Both the position numbers and the translations under genes were made by a program. From the NCBI GenBank assembly GCA_017436135.1, contig JAFSDQ010000028.1, forward strand, positions 1 through 56,012: a stretch of 56,012 bases of DNA, in the 5' to 3' direction. Positions 1-9,479 of this stretch are shown piece by piece. Source of the DNA: Clostridia bacterium. Its GTDB lineage: Bacteria; Bacillota_A; Clostridia; Monoglobales; Monoglobaceae. The first letter of the stretch is position 1. Each line of letters starts with the position of its first letter. The notes beneath the pieces are model-generated. The model was not told the DNA's origin. It saw nothing but the letters and a program-made list of their open reading frames with translations, and ran no database searches.

Positions 1-14
1 GTCACCTGCTCCAG

Positions 15-50
15 AAAAAAGACATTATTCTTACGAATAATGTCTTTTTT
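15..50. terminator. Bidirectional rho-independent terminator
   Basis: Perfect 16-bp inverted repeat (arms 15-30 and 35-50, loop TTAC) with A-rich and T-rich outer ends, so it can terminate on either strand. It probably serves a gene lying left of the window. Confidence 0.8.
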
Positions 51-60
51 TCAGCTAAAT

Positions 61-240
61 TGACCTCTACAAAGCGGTTCGTTGGATTGAATCCCCCCGC
101 GCAAATGAGCCCTCCTCATTGAGGAGGGTGGCACGGGTCGCGTGACGGGAGGAGGTTGCAAATTATTTTACACACTCCCACCGACAAACCTAACGGTTTG
201 CCACCTCCCTCACAGAGGGAGGCTATGCCGAACCCTACGA
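61..240. repeat. Intergenic palindromic repeat region
   Basis: This gene-free stretch holds several GC-rich hairpins, including CCTCCTCA-TTGAGGAGG near 111-127 and CCTCCCTC-ACA-GAGGGAGG near 204-222, and ends with a CCCTACG motif near 233. The style resembles the CCCTACA/TGTAGGG-bounded elements at 15668-15703 and 53193-53263. A short open frame across it looks fortuitous. It is probably a dispersed non-coding repeat; the exact boundaries are uncertain. Confidence 0.45.
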
Positions 241-243
241 AAA

Positions 244-273
244 AGGCTGAACGATTGATTTCGTTCAGCCTTA
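244..273 (-). terminator. asnA terminator
   Basis: A 12-bp perfect stem (arms 244-255 and 262-273) lies just past the asnA stop and, read on the minus strand, is followed by a T-run. Confidence 0.85.
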
Positions 274-280
274 TAAAATT

Positions 281-1288
281 TTATAAAATTTGTACTCCTG
301 CATTTTTGCATATTTCAAGGGTTTCCTCGTCCCAGAGAGAGCTTTGGACCTCGCCGATATGAGCCTTGCCCAAAAGCAACATACAAACTCTTGACTGACC
401 GATTCCGCCGCCGATTGTCAGGGGTAACTCTCCTGCAAGCAGGGCTTTGTGGAAAGGAAGTTCTTTCCTGTGGTTACAGCCGGCTTTGTCCAGCTGTTCT
501 GTAAGTGCCTTTTCGTCAACACGAATTCCCATAGATGAAATTTCAAGAGCCGCACCTAAAACCTCGTTCCAGACAAGAATGTCGCCGTTAAGCTTCCAAT
601 CGTCATAGTCGGGGGCACGTCCGTCGTGCTTTTTGCCTGATTTAAGGATATCGCCAATTTGCATTATAAAAATAGTTTTATGCTCCTTGGTAAAGAGATT
701 TTCCCGTTCCTTTGAGGTCTTGTCGGGATACATATCTTCAAGCTCCTGGGTGGTGACAAAGGTAACTTCTCTGCATATATCCACGTTTATTGCGGGATAG
801 GATTTTTTTACCTCTTCAAGGGTGTCACAAAGGGAACCCACTATACTTGAAACGGTTTCTTTAAGATACTCAATGGTTCGTTGTTCCTTGGTTATTACCT
901 TGCACCAATCCCATTGGTCAACATAGACAGAGTGAATGTTGTCAAGCTCCTCATCCCGCCTAATTGCGTTCATATCCGTATAAAGACCTTTGCCTACGCG
1001 GAAATCATATTTTTTCAGCGCCATCCTCTTCCACTTGGCGAGAGAATGTACAACCTGTGCATCCTTGCCCACATCGGGAATATCAAAGGAAACTGCCCTC
1101 TCAATGCCGTTAAGGTCGTCATTTAAGCCGCTGTCAGTGCTTACAAAAAGAGGAGCCGTCACCCTTTTAAGATTTAGTGCCTTTGTAAAGGATTCAACAA
1201 AATTTTTTCTTATAAGCTCTATTGCAGAATTTGTATCATATAGTCCGAGAGAGGATTTATATCCCTCGGGAATAAAGGTTTTGCTCAT
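281..1288 (-). CDS. asnA: Aspartate--ammonia ligase
   Basis: Ammonia-dependent asparagine synthetase, making asparagine from aspartate, NH3 and ATP in the cytoplasm. The 335-residue product matches the family length of about 330 and its class II aaRS-like fold, with recognisable stretches such as YKSSLGLYDT near the N-terminus, YVDQWDWCKVI in the middle and the C-terminal TIGGGIGQSRVCMLLLG. An in-frame ATG lies 33 nt upstream, but the ATG at 1288 is chosen because AGGAGGG sits directly before it. The gene has its own consensus promoter (1352-1380) and a hairpin in the leader (1315-1338), so expression may be attenuated. It lies downstream of noc on the same strand but is transcribed separately. 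Confidence 0.95.
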   Translation of the reverse strand: MSKTFIPEGYKSSLGLYDTNSAIELIRKNFVESFTKALNLKRVTAPLFVSTDSGLNDDLNGIERAVSFDIPDVGKDAQVVHSLAKWKRMALKKYDFRVGKGLYTDMNAIRRDEELDNIHSVYVDQWDWCKVITKEQRTIEYLKETVSSIVGSLCDTLEEVKKSYPAINVDICREVTFVTTQELEDMYPDKTSKERENLFTKEHKTIFIMQIGDILKSGKKHDGRAPDYDDWKLNGDILVWNEVLGAALEISSMGIRVDEKALTEQLDKAGCNHRKELPFHKALLAGELPLTIGGGIGQSRVCMLLLGKAHIGEVQSSLWDEETLEICKNAGVQIL

Positions 1289-1314
1289 AAATAACCCTCC
1301 TGCTATATTCAAAA

Positions 1315-1338
1315 GGCGCACACCACCTGGTGAGCGCC
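1315..1338 (-). promoter_or_regulatory. Leader hairpin of asnA, possible attenuator
   Basis: Between promoter and SD the minus-strand transcript forms a GC-rich hairpin (GGCGC-x-CACC / GGTG-x-GCGCC) followed by TTTTGAATA. It resembles a short intrinsic terminator lying just before the ribosome-binding site. No T-box features are present; the leader is only about 60 nt. Confidence 0.45.
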
Positions 1339-1351
1339 CCGGAATGCTTTG

Positions 1352-1380
1352 ATTATACTGTAAAATTAAAAAAATGTCAA
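1352..1380 (-). promoter_or_regulatory. Sigma-A promoter of asnA
   Basis: Read on the minus strand: TTGACA (1375-1380), a 17-bp spacer and TATAAT (1352-1357). Both hexamers match consensus. Confidence 0.85.
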
Positions 1381-1402
1381 GATATTTTAAAAAATTTATA
1401 TT

Positions 1403-2293
1403 TTATTCTTCTTCGCCGGAGTTTTTGGGAATTACAATAGTATATTCTATATAGGTGTCATTTTCCCTCTTTTTTGCTCTTGCATCTATACCGGAACGTT
1501 TCATCATATCCACAGCCTGCTTAATTGTGTTGGTAAAAATTCTTAAATCTTTAAAAACCCTCATATTTTTTGGCTCGGGGTATGGTCTTTCAGGACCCCG
1601 TAAAAGCTTATCCACAAGCTCTTCTGTTTTTGAAACATTCAGGCCTCTGTCAACCACAATTTTCAGTATCCGCATTTGTTGACGCTCCTCGGGAAGTCGA
1701 AGCAGGGCTCTTGCGTGGCGCTCTGTCAGGGAATTTTCCGTAAGAATTTTTCGTATCTCGGGGGAAAGCCGCAGAATCCGTATTTTGTTTGCAATGGTGG
1801 ATTGTCCTTTCCCCAACTTGTCTGCAAGCTCCTCCTGGGTAAGCCCGTGCTCTGTTATAAGGGCACAAAAAGCCTCCGCCTCTTCTATGTAATTCAGGTT
1901 TTCTCTCTGGATATTCTCCACAAGGGCGAGAATGGCGCTGTCTGTTTCGTTTGCCTTCATTACAATTGCGGGAATGTAGGTCATTCCCAGATTTTTACAG
2001 GCAGTAAAACGGCGTTCTCCCGCAATAAGTTCATAATCAAAGGGGCCTGTCTGTCTTACGGTTATGGGTTGCATAAGTCCGTATTCCATAATGGAAATTG
2101 CCAAATCCTGCAGAGCTGCTTTGTCAAAATCCTGTCGGGGCTGGTTTGGGTTTGGAACAATATTTTTTATGGGAATTGTTCTGACCTCTCCACATTTGGT
2201 AAAATTTTTGCTCTTCACAAGACCCTCGTCAGCCTTTGGATCTCGTCTTTCAATCTCTCTGACGGTTCCTACTCTTTTGTAATCTAATAACAT
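1403..2293 (-). CDS. noc: Nucleoid occlusion protein Noc (ParB/Spo0J family)
   Basis: A 296-residue ParB-family CTPase/DNA-binding protein. The ParB N domain carries the NPNQPRQDF and ELIAGERRF motifs (about residues 65-115), followed by the HTH, which reads LGKGQSTIANK and later LTERHARALL. Gln in GKGQS, Lys in IANK and Arg before HAR are the residues reported to distinguish Noc from canonical ParB, which has R, T and G there; the fourth such position is Arg instead of Asn. Noc binds NBS sites and keeps division off the nucleoid. No parA/soj is present, and rsmG lies nearby as in Bacillus. The start at 2293 has AAAGGAG before it; an upstream in-frame ATG would overlap the promoter. Confidence 0.85.
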   Translation of the reverse strand: MLLDYKRVGTVREIERRDPKADEGLVKSKNFTKCGEVRTIPIKNIVPNPNQPRQDFDKAALQDLAISIMEYGLMQPITVRQTGPFDYELIAGERRFTACKNLGMTYIPAIVMKANETDSAILALVENIQRENLNYIEEAEAFCALITEHGLTQEELADKLGKGQSTIANKIRILRLSPEIRKILTENSLTERHARALLRLPEERQQMRILKIVVDRGLNVSKTEELVDKLLRGPERPYPEPKNMRVFKDLRIFTNTIKQAVDMMKRSGIDARAKKRENDTYIEYTIVIPKNSGEEE

Positions 2294-2341
2294 TTTTAAC
2301 TCCTTTCTCAATCCCGCCGAATGTATTGTGGTTTTTTCTGT

Positions 2342-2371
2342 ATTATACCACAAAATATGGTAAAAATGCAA
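2342..2371 (-). promoter_or_regulatory. Promoter of noc
   Basis: Minus strand: TTGCAT (2366-2371), an 18-bp spacer and TATAAT (2342-2347), about 50 nt before the noc start. Confidence 0.6.
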
Positions 2372-2490
2372 AATATTTCCATATACAAATTGTGACATAA
2401 CTCCCGTGCAACCCCAAGAAAATTTAAGGGTAATTAAAAAACAGACAATATATAACAGGGAATTGATATATATTGTCGAATAAATTTTTC

Positions 2491-2519
2491 TTGTATTCTT
2501 GGAAAATTAAGTGTATAAT
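2491..2519 (+). promoter_or_regulatory. Promoter of the DUF4330-like gene
   Basis: TATAAT at 2514-2519 with a weak TTGTAT at 2491-2496, spacer 17 bp, a short distance before the start at 2536. Confidence 0.5.
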
Positions 2520-2535
2520 AAATTCAGGTGATGTT

Positions 2536-2970
2536 ATGAATAAAAAAATTATATGGAAATTTAACATTATTGACCTTTTGATTATAGCAGTTCTTTTGGT
2601 GAGCCTGACGGCGCTTGTGTATCGTGTTACCTGGGGCAGAAGCGAGGGCGAGCAACCCTTTGCCCTTACCTTTGAATGTGACGAAGCTCCCCTTTCGCTT
2701 CTTCGGGATGTAAGAAGCGGAGAAGAGTGCAGTGACGGTGATGCAGGCACCGACCTTGGAGAGGTGGAGGGAATTTTCTTCGAGCCTTTGGAGGAGGGGT
2801 CTGACAAGGGGCGTGCTACAATAAATATTGTTGCGGAGGGAAGTAAGTCCGAGCACAAGCATGGGGTGACCATAGGGGACACAATATATTTGAGAGGAAA
2901 GCCCATTGACCTTGTGGTTGGAGATACTGTATTTAAGGTATATATATCAGGCATAAAGGCTGTGAAATAA
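2536..2970 (+). CDS. Membrane-anchored DUF4330-like protein
   Basis: A 144-residue protein of unknown function. After MNKKIIWKFNIID comes one hydrophobic segment (about residues 12-30, LLIIAVLLVSLTALV), then a soluble domain rich in Glu and Gly. The C-terminal GDTIYLRGKPIDLVVGDT segment resembles the beta-barrel part of DUF4330 proteins. The topology suggests a single N-terminal anchor with the domain outside the cell. ATG 2536 is preferred over an upstream ATG because AGGTGAT precedes it. The gene is the only plus-strand gene in the left arm and converges on rsmG, sharing the terminator at 2986-3012. The family assignment rests on general resemblance. Confidence 0.65.
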   Translation: MNKKIIWKFNIIDLLIIAVLLVSLTALVYRVTWGRSEGEQPFALTFECDEAPLSLLRDVRSGEECSDGDAGTDLGEVEGIFFEPLEEGSDKGRATINIVAEGSKSEHKHGVTIGDTIYLRGKPIDLVVGDTVFKVYISGIKAVK

Positions 2971-2985
2971 TTTATTTTGAAAACA

Positions 2986-3012
2986 AATCGGGAGGCAGTA
3001 TGCCTCCCGATT
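2986..3012. terminator. Shared terminator between DUF4330-like gene and rsmG
   Basis: A 12-bp perfect stem (2986-2997 and 3001-3012, loop GTA) with a T-run on the plus side; it overlaps the rsmG stop codon. Confidence 0.85.
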
Positions 3013-3730
3013 AAATTTTTTTATTAGCTTTTTTTATTTTATCTGCACGGCGGGGGAACTTTTTATCGGTTTCCCCTGTTTTTCGTATAAGGATAAGTTT
3101 TCTTGTGATATCGCTCATTGGCAGCGGAGCAGAAATAACATCTTCTACTGTGCCTCCAAGGCTTCCAATCATTGCTTTTGCATCAGATAGCTCCCCGTCT
3201 GCATTGTCTGATTTCAGGGCAATAAAGCAACCCCCTACTTTTACAAAGGGCAGACAATATTCGCAAAGAACTGTCATGTTGGCAACGGCACGGGATACTA
3301 CTGCATCAAAGCTCTCCCGCAGCTCCCTTTTGTGACCAAGCTCTTCTGCACGGCCGTGTATACAGGTTATATGGTTTAAATTCAGCTCCTCTGCAACATG
3401 GTTTAAAAAATTTATACGTTTATTGAGGGAGTCTACAAGTACAAGCTTTTTTTCGGGCATCATTATTTTAATGGGAATCCCCGGAAAGCCTGCTCCCGTA
3501 CCTATATCGGCTATGGTATCAATTTTACTGAAATCTATATGATAAAGAGGAAGTATGCTGTCTAAAAAATGCTTTATTGCAATTCCGTCAGGGTCAGTTA
3601 CAGCAGTTAAATTCATTTTTTCGTTCCACTCTCTCAAAAGAGAGGCATAGGTCATAAATTGTTGTATTTGTTTTTGGTCTATACTGCCTGACAGAGCGGA
3701 TATTCCATCTTTGAGCAACTTATCGTTCAT
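3011..3730 (-). CDS. rsmG: 16S rRNA (guanine527-N7)-methyltransferase
   Basis: RsmG (GidB) methylates N7 of G527 in 16S rRNA using SAM. The 239-residue protein has the usual length, with the N-terminal helical part containing LLREWNEKMNLTAV and the Rossmann SAM-binding motif IADIGTGAGFPGIPIKI (about residues 70-87), then VDSLNKRINFL and VVSRAVANM. The start at 3730 follows AGGTGAAGAA; the longer frame upstream runs through the terminator hairpin at 3758-3780 and is rejected. In many Firmicutes rsmG sits beside noc and mnmG; here noc is nearby but mnmG lies about 48 kb away. Confidence 0.95.
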   Translation of the reverse strand: MNDKLLKDGISALSGSIDQKQIQQFMTYASLLREWNEKMNLTAVTDPDGIAIKHFLDSILPLYHIDFSKIDTIADIGTGAGFPGIPIKIMMPEKKLVLVDSLNKRINFLNHVAEELNLNHITCIHGRAEELGHKRELRESFDAVVSRAVANMTVLCEYCLPFVKVGGCFIALKSDNADGELSDAKAMIGSLGGTVEDVISAPLPMSDITRKLILIRKTGETDKKFPRRADKIKKANKKI

Positions 3731-3757
3731 TTCTTCACCTAATTTCGTTGTAAACAA

Positions 3758-3780
3758 AAGCGTGTCATAAAGACACGCTT
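3758..3780 (-). terminator. Terminator after ferredoxin gene
   Basis: A 9-bp stem (AAGCGTGTC/GACACGCTT) followed on the minus strand by TTGTTT. Confidence 0.75.
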
Positions 3781-3801
3781 CTATTTTATGTTCTTTAATG
3801 C

Positions 3802-3969
3802 TTACGCTTGAGGTGCGTCTACAGGGCAAACACTTGCACAGCTGCCGCACTCGATGCATTCGTCAGCGTTGATAACATACTTGCCATCGCCTTCTGAAAT
3901 ACAGGAAGTAGGACATTCTCCTGCACATGCACCGCACATAATGCAATCATCATTGATTATATAAGCCAT
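3802..3969 (-). CDS. 2[4Fe-4S] ferredoxin
   Basis: A 55-residue clostridial-type ferredoxin. Translation of the minus strand gives two CxxCxxCxxxCP clusters: C-IMCGACAGECP (about residues 9-20) and C-IECGSCASVCP (38-49), starting MAYIINDD and ending VDAPQA. It would carry low-potential electrons between oxidoreductases in an anaerobe. A region of SD character (AGGTGAATT) precedes the ATG, and a strong terminator follows the stop, so it is probably monocistronic. Confidence 0.95.
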   Translation of the reverse strand: MAYIINDDCIMCGACAGECPTSCISEGDGKYVINADECIECGSCASVCPVDAPQA

Positions 3970-4038
3970 TCAAATTCACCTCGCCTTTCTTTTTAACTTT
4001 TATTATAATAATACTTTTTTCTTGTTTTGTCAAGATTT

Positions 4039-4662
4039 TTACTCTTCACCCTGCAAAAAAAGCACTTTTGTATAAGGAAGTGACAAAATCCAGTCACAAT
4101 AGGTATGCCATTCCTCAAGCTTGTGACTGCGGCGGGCAAAATACATATTCAGCAGATTTTCGTAGTTCATAGTAACTGTTCTTGTCTGATTGTAGCTCTC
4201 GGGCAACAACTGAATAATATCATACCAGTCTGCCTTATCCTTATTTTCCACAAAACGCTGTCTGCTCTCCTCTAAAATTGCCATTATGCTCTCCATAGCT
4301 TTCAACCCTGACTCTGTCAGGTGGTCGTGGCTGAAATCATCAAGCTCAAAAGGCTTGCTGTGGATTTTGTGCATAGTGCTTGTGGAGTTCGCAACAGTTG
4401 CAACCTTGTAGGTGTCAAATTCTTTCCACCAATAAAGGGGAGCGGTAATATCCACCGACAAAAGAATTTGACGAATAAATTTTCTGTGGTCGCTTCCCGC
4501 CTTGCATAGCTTTTTGGCAAGGCTTAAGTCGTTTTCGCCTAAAACAAAATTGCCTTCCTTGTCATAGAAGCTGTCCATTTTGCTCCAGCTGTTAAGAGGG
4601 TTTCTTGCACCTCGGATTGCCCCCTCAAAATTCATAACACAAGCCTTTTCAATTTTAATCAC
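4039..4662 (-). CDS. ThyX-like conserved protein
   Basis: A 207-residue protein I cannot name with certainty. PLYWWKEFDTYKVATVANS and STSTMHKI recall the region of FAD-dependent thymidylate synthase ThyX around its RHR...S motif, and LLNMYFARRSHKLEEW recalls its C-terminal helix. The RHR triplet itself is absent, so the activity may differ. It begins with GTG at 4662, with GGAGGG nine nucleotides upstream, only 15 nt after gyrB, and so is probably the last gene of the dnaN-recF-remB-gyrB operon. That context would suit a role in nucleotide or DNA metabolism, which is inference. Confidence 0.6.
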   Translation of the reverse strand: MIKIEKACVMNFEGAIRGARNPLNSWSKMDSFYDKEGNFVLGENDLSLAKKLCKAGSDHRKFIRQILLSVDITAPLYWWKEFDTYKVATVANSTSTMHKIHSKPFELDDFSHDHLTESGLKAMESIMAILEESRQRFVENKDKADWYDIIQLLPESYNQTRTVTMNYENLLNMYFARRSHKLEEWHTYCDWILSLPYTKVLFLQGEE

Positions 4663-4677
4663 AGAACATCCCTCCGA

Positions 4678-6636
<1,959 letters not shown>

Positions 6637-6676
6637 TTATTTTTTGTTATATAATCGGGGAGATACCCCACAACTG

Positions 6677-6931
6677 TTATTTGTATTTCTCTACTCTTCC
6701 TGCAATCGCCTTTGATGAAATGTTTGTTACATATACCTCCGAGTGGCCGTCTTTTTCGCATACTATAAAGGTTTTGGGAATTTCCTCTGATACGTTTCGG
6801 ACAAAGCCCTCTTCCTCTGTTACCTTCAAAAACTCCCGGGTATTTGCAGACATGGAGGAACTTTCCAAATCCATTATAGCGATTATGTCGGCAGTATTGA
6901 CCACCGTGTCCTTGCCTAAATGCAGATACAT
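6677..6931 (-). CDS. remB: RemB-like protein (DUF370)
   Basis: An 84-residue small protein starting MYLHLGKDTVVNTADIIAI, the signature of the YaaB/RemB branch of the DUF370/RemA family. RemA in Bacillus is a DNA-binding activator of matrix genes; the role of RemB is less clear. The position between recF and gyrB is the conserved one in Firmicutes and supports the call. The start codon at 6931 lies 16 nt after recF, so the gene is probably cotranscribed. Confidence 0.9.
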   Translation of the reverse strand: MYLHLGKDTVVNTADIIAIMDLESSSMSANTREFLKVTEEEGFVRNVSEEIPKTFIVCEKDGHSEVYVTNISSKAIAGRVEKYK

Positions 6932-6947
6932 TTAAAATCACACCCTT

Positions 6948-8045
6948 TTACAGTACCTCTGCACAGCCATTTACTACCTTTATCCTCTTGGCATCATGGG
7001 GAACATTCATTCCGTCGGTGTCTGTACAGGTTATCAATATCTGTATATTTTTTATATGCTCCAAAATATATGCGTGTCGGCTTTTGTCAAGCTCGCTCAT
7101 AATATCGTCAAGCAACAATACGGGGATTTCTCCCGTTTCTGCCTTAATAAGCTCAACCTCGGCAAGCTTTTCTGCCATAACAACGGTTTTTTGCTGTCCC
7201 TGTGATGCATAAAGCTTTGCCTCGGTATTGTTTATATAAAAGCTTATATCCTCTCGGTGGGGGCCGATAACAGCCTCGCCTAAACGCCGTTCTCTATCCC
7301 TTGCCTCTTCTATTTTTTTCCTGACAGCAGACAAAATACGGTCTGCATCAAGTCCGTCTGTGTCACCGATACAACTGTTATATTTTATATCAAGGTTTTC
7401 TTTGCCCCCCGAAATATCCCGCTGTATCTCTCTTGCAAGCGCTTCTGTTCTGTTAATATAAAGCGCCCGATACATAATGATATTTGCCGAAACAGAGGCA
7501 AGCTTTTCGTCCATTATGTCAAGCATTGTAAGATTGGGATGCTCCATGCGAAGCAAAGCATTTTTGCTGTCCACAATTTTGCGAAGCTCCCCCAGTGCAG
7601 TAAGATACCCCGGCCTTATCTGGCTGATAAGAATATCTAAATTCTGCCGTCTTATTCTTGGACCCTCTTTTACAAGTCCAAGATATTCGGGACCTAAATA
7701 TACCACATTGAACCGCCGTACAAGCTCGCTGTTTTTGCGGATTGGTATTTCATTCACCGCTATTCTTTTACGCTTGTCCCGAAAAATTTCCGCTTCTAAA
7801 GTGTTTTCTCTTTCCTTGTCGGCAAATTCTAAATAAATTCTTGCTCTGTCGCAATCATGGCGAATAAGCTCTGTATCCCGTCTTGCACGGTTTGATTTGC
7901 CCATTGCAAAAAAGTAAACTGCTTCTAATATATTGGTTTTTCCCTGGGCATTGTCCCCAAAAATTATGTTGACGCCATCGCCGAAATCAAGGGATTGCTC
8001 CTGATAATTGCGGAAGTCAGTAAGCTCTAAATGCAAAGCCTTCAT
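6948..8045 (-). CDS. recF: DNA replication and repair protein RecF
   Basis: SMC-like ATPase that helps load RecA at gapped DNA together with RecO and RecR. The 365-residue product has Walker A GDNAQGKTNILEAV near residues 31-44, the signature around GQQKTVVMAEKLA, and Walker B VLLLDDIMSELD near 310. Length is normal. It follows dnaN by 25 nt; the small S4-domain RNA-binding gene found between dnaN and recF in Bacillus is not present. Confidence 0.97.
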   Translation of the reverse strand: MKALHLELTDFRNYQEQSLDFGDGVNIIFGDNAQGKTNILEAVYFFAMGKSNRARRDTELIRHDCDRARIYLEFADKERENTLEAEIFRDKRKRIAVNEIPIRKNSELVRRFNVVYLGPEYLGLVKEGPRIRRQNLDILISQIRPGYLTALGELRKIVDSKNALLRMEHPNLTMLDIMDEKLASVSANIIMYRALYINRTEALAREIQRDISGGKENLDIKYNSCIGDTDGLDADRILSAVRKKIEEARDRERRLGEAVIGPHREDISFYINNTEAKLYASQGQQKTVVMAEKLAEVELIKAETGEIPVLLLDDIMSELDKSRHAYILEHIKNIQILITCTDTDGMNVPHDAKRIKVVNGCAEVL

Positions 8046-8070
8046 AACTCAAGCCCCTTCCGTAGTAATT

Positions 8071-9183
8071 TTATTCTGCGTGAAGCCTGAGGGGGAGAAT
8101 GAGATACAAAAAGTCATCTCCGTCAGTGGGCTCTATCACAAGAGGACTTGTGGGGGTGTTGAACTTAAGCCTTATATTCTCTGTATCTATTGCCCTTATT
8201 GCCTCAAGAAGATATCTGTTGTAAAAGCCTATTTCAAGAGCTGCGTCCATTAAATCTACAGGAATGTTGTCATCAACATTACCTGCAGAGGTGGAGCATG
8301 AAATGTTGATATTTCCGTCACCTATGTTAAATTTAACAGGGCTTTTAACTACATCGTTGAGGATAATCAGAGATACCCTTTGAATAGAATCCATAAGCTG
8401 GTCGGTTGCACACTCAACCTCAATTGAATAATCCTTTGGAATTACACTGTTGTAGTTGATGTAGTTACCCTCTATCAGGCGTGTAACCATTTTAATATTA
8501 TCAAACATAAAGATTGCATTTCTTGCGGTGGCATTGATGCGGATTTCCTCATCGGTGTCCCCGATTATTCTTGCAAGCTCGGTCAGGGATTTCTGGGGAA
8601 TAATCATTGATTTGCTCTCAAAATCATTTTCCAGCTTTGCCTTATACATTGCCAGTCTGTAGCCGTCAAGGGCAACCATTGTAAGGCCTGTATTTTCTAT
8701 CTCCAGCAAACAGCCTGTCAATATAGGGTTGTTGTCTGTGTCTGCAACAGCAAAGCCTGTCTTGGAAATCATTTCTTTAAGAAGAGAGCCCGGAAGGCTG
8801 ATGGAATAGTCTGCATCAACTGTGGGCAAATCAGGAAACTCGTCAGCGGAAATTCCTGCAATTTCAAACTTTGCCCCGCCGCTTTTGATAAGAGTCTGAT
8901 TTTTCTCGTTAGTTTCAAGGCTCACCTTACCGGGCGCCAGGGAACGAATAATTCCTCCAAGCATTTTGGCGTTGATAACAACCTCCCCTGCCTGCATAAC
9001 CTCCGCGTCTACAACCGCCTCGATTCCAATTTCCATGTCGTTGCCTGTAAGTTTGATTTTGCCGTCATCTGTTGCCTTGATATAGATGCCCTCCAGAACG
9101 CTCAAACTGCTCCTTGCAGATACTGCTCTTGAAACAATGGAAATCGCCTCATTCAGGATTTCCTGTTCGCATAATATTCTCAT
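8071..9183 (-). CDS. dnaN: DNA polymerase III subunit beta (sliding clamp)
   Basis: The 370-residue clamp holds the replicase on DNA. It has the three-domain repeat layout, starting MRILCEQEILNEAISIVSRAV, with GCLLEIENTGLTMVALDGYRLA in the centre and the C-terminal LILPLRL that contributes to the clamp pocket. It is the first gene of the recF-remB-gyrB operon. Normally dnaA lies immediately upstream, but here there are only 296 non-coding bases and then dpaB. A TATAAT-like -10 is visible at 9254-9259 on the minus strand with no good -35. Confidence 0.97.
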   Translation of the reverse strand: MRILCEQEILNEAISIVSRAVSARSSLSVLEGIYIKATDDGKIKLTGNDMEIGIEAVVDAEVMQAGEVVINAKMLGGIIRSLAPGKVSLETNEKNQTLIKSGGAKFEIAGISADEFPDLPTVDADYSISLPGSLLKEMISKTGFAVADTDNNPILTGCLLEIENTGLTMVALDGYRLAMYKAKLENDFESKSMIIPQKSLTELARIIGDTDEEIRINATARNAIFMFDNIKMVTRLIEGNYINYNSVIPKDYSIEVECATDQLMDSIQRVSLIILNDVVKSPVKFNIGDGNINISCSTSAGNVDDNIPVDLMDAALEIGFYNRYLLEAIRAIDTENIRLKFNTPTSPLVIEPTDGDDFLYLILPLRLHAE

Positions 9184-9253
9184 TTTTTATACCCTTCCCT
9201 TCTGCTTTTGCAAGCAAAAAACTATATAAATCAACTCGTTTTAAATTGCGTAA

Positions 9254-9259
9254 ATTATA
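9254..9259 (-). promoter_or_regulatory. Possible -10 of the dnaN operon
   Basis: Minus-strand TATAAT, 71 nt before dnaN in an AT-rich stretch. No convincing -35 is seen, so this is tentative. The rest of 9184-9354 holds nothing else I recognise. Confidence 0.35.
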
Positions 9260-9359
9260 CATATTTATTTTAACATAATTTGTATTTGAAAACAAGCTTT
9301 TTTTCAAAAAAAGTCCCCTTTTTTTGAATATTTTTTCTGTGCTTTTAAAACGTAAAAAA

Positions 9360-9389
9360 GGCGAGCTTTCTCCAAAGGAAATGCTCGCC
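9360..9389 (-). terminator. Terminator of the dpaAB operon
   Basis: Minus-strand hairpin with GGCGAGC/GCTCGCC outer stem followed by TTTTTT. It separates dpaB from dnaN transcription. Confidence 0.8.
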
Positions 9390-9479
9390 GTTGATTGCTT
9401 TTCAAAAAATAAATTCTTTGTGCTTTTGTATATCGTTTAAAAGGGTTTTGCAAACGGAGATTGCCCTAATTTGTAATAC

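Noticed and set aside
1289..1400. T-box riboswitch for asnA
   Set aside because: The transcript leader is about 60 nt, too short for a T-box, and lacks the conserved TGGNACCGCG motif.
1403..2293. Calling the gene spo0J/parB
   Set aside because: Noc-type residues (Q, K, R) replace the ParB-type residues at the specificity positions, and no parA is nearby.
2473..2536. Earlier start for the DUF4330-like protein
   Set aside because: The upstream ATG overlaps the promoter hexamers and has no SD; AGGTGAT before 2536 fits.
3731..3859. Longer rsmG start
   Set aside because: It would translate through the terminator hairpin at 3758-3780 and into the ferredoxin gene; the SD at 3731-3740 supports 3730.
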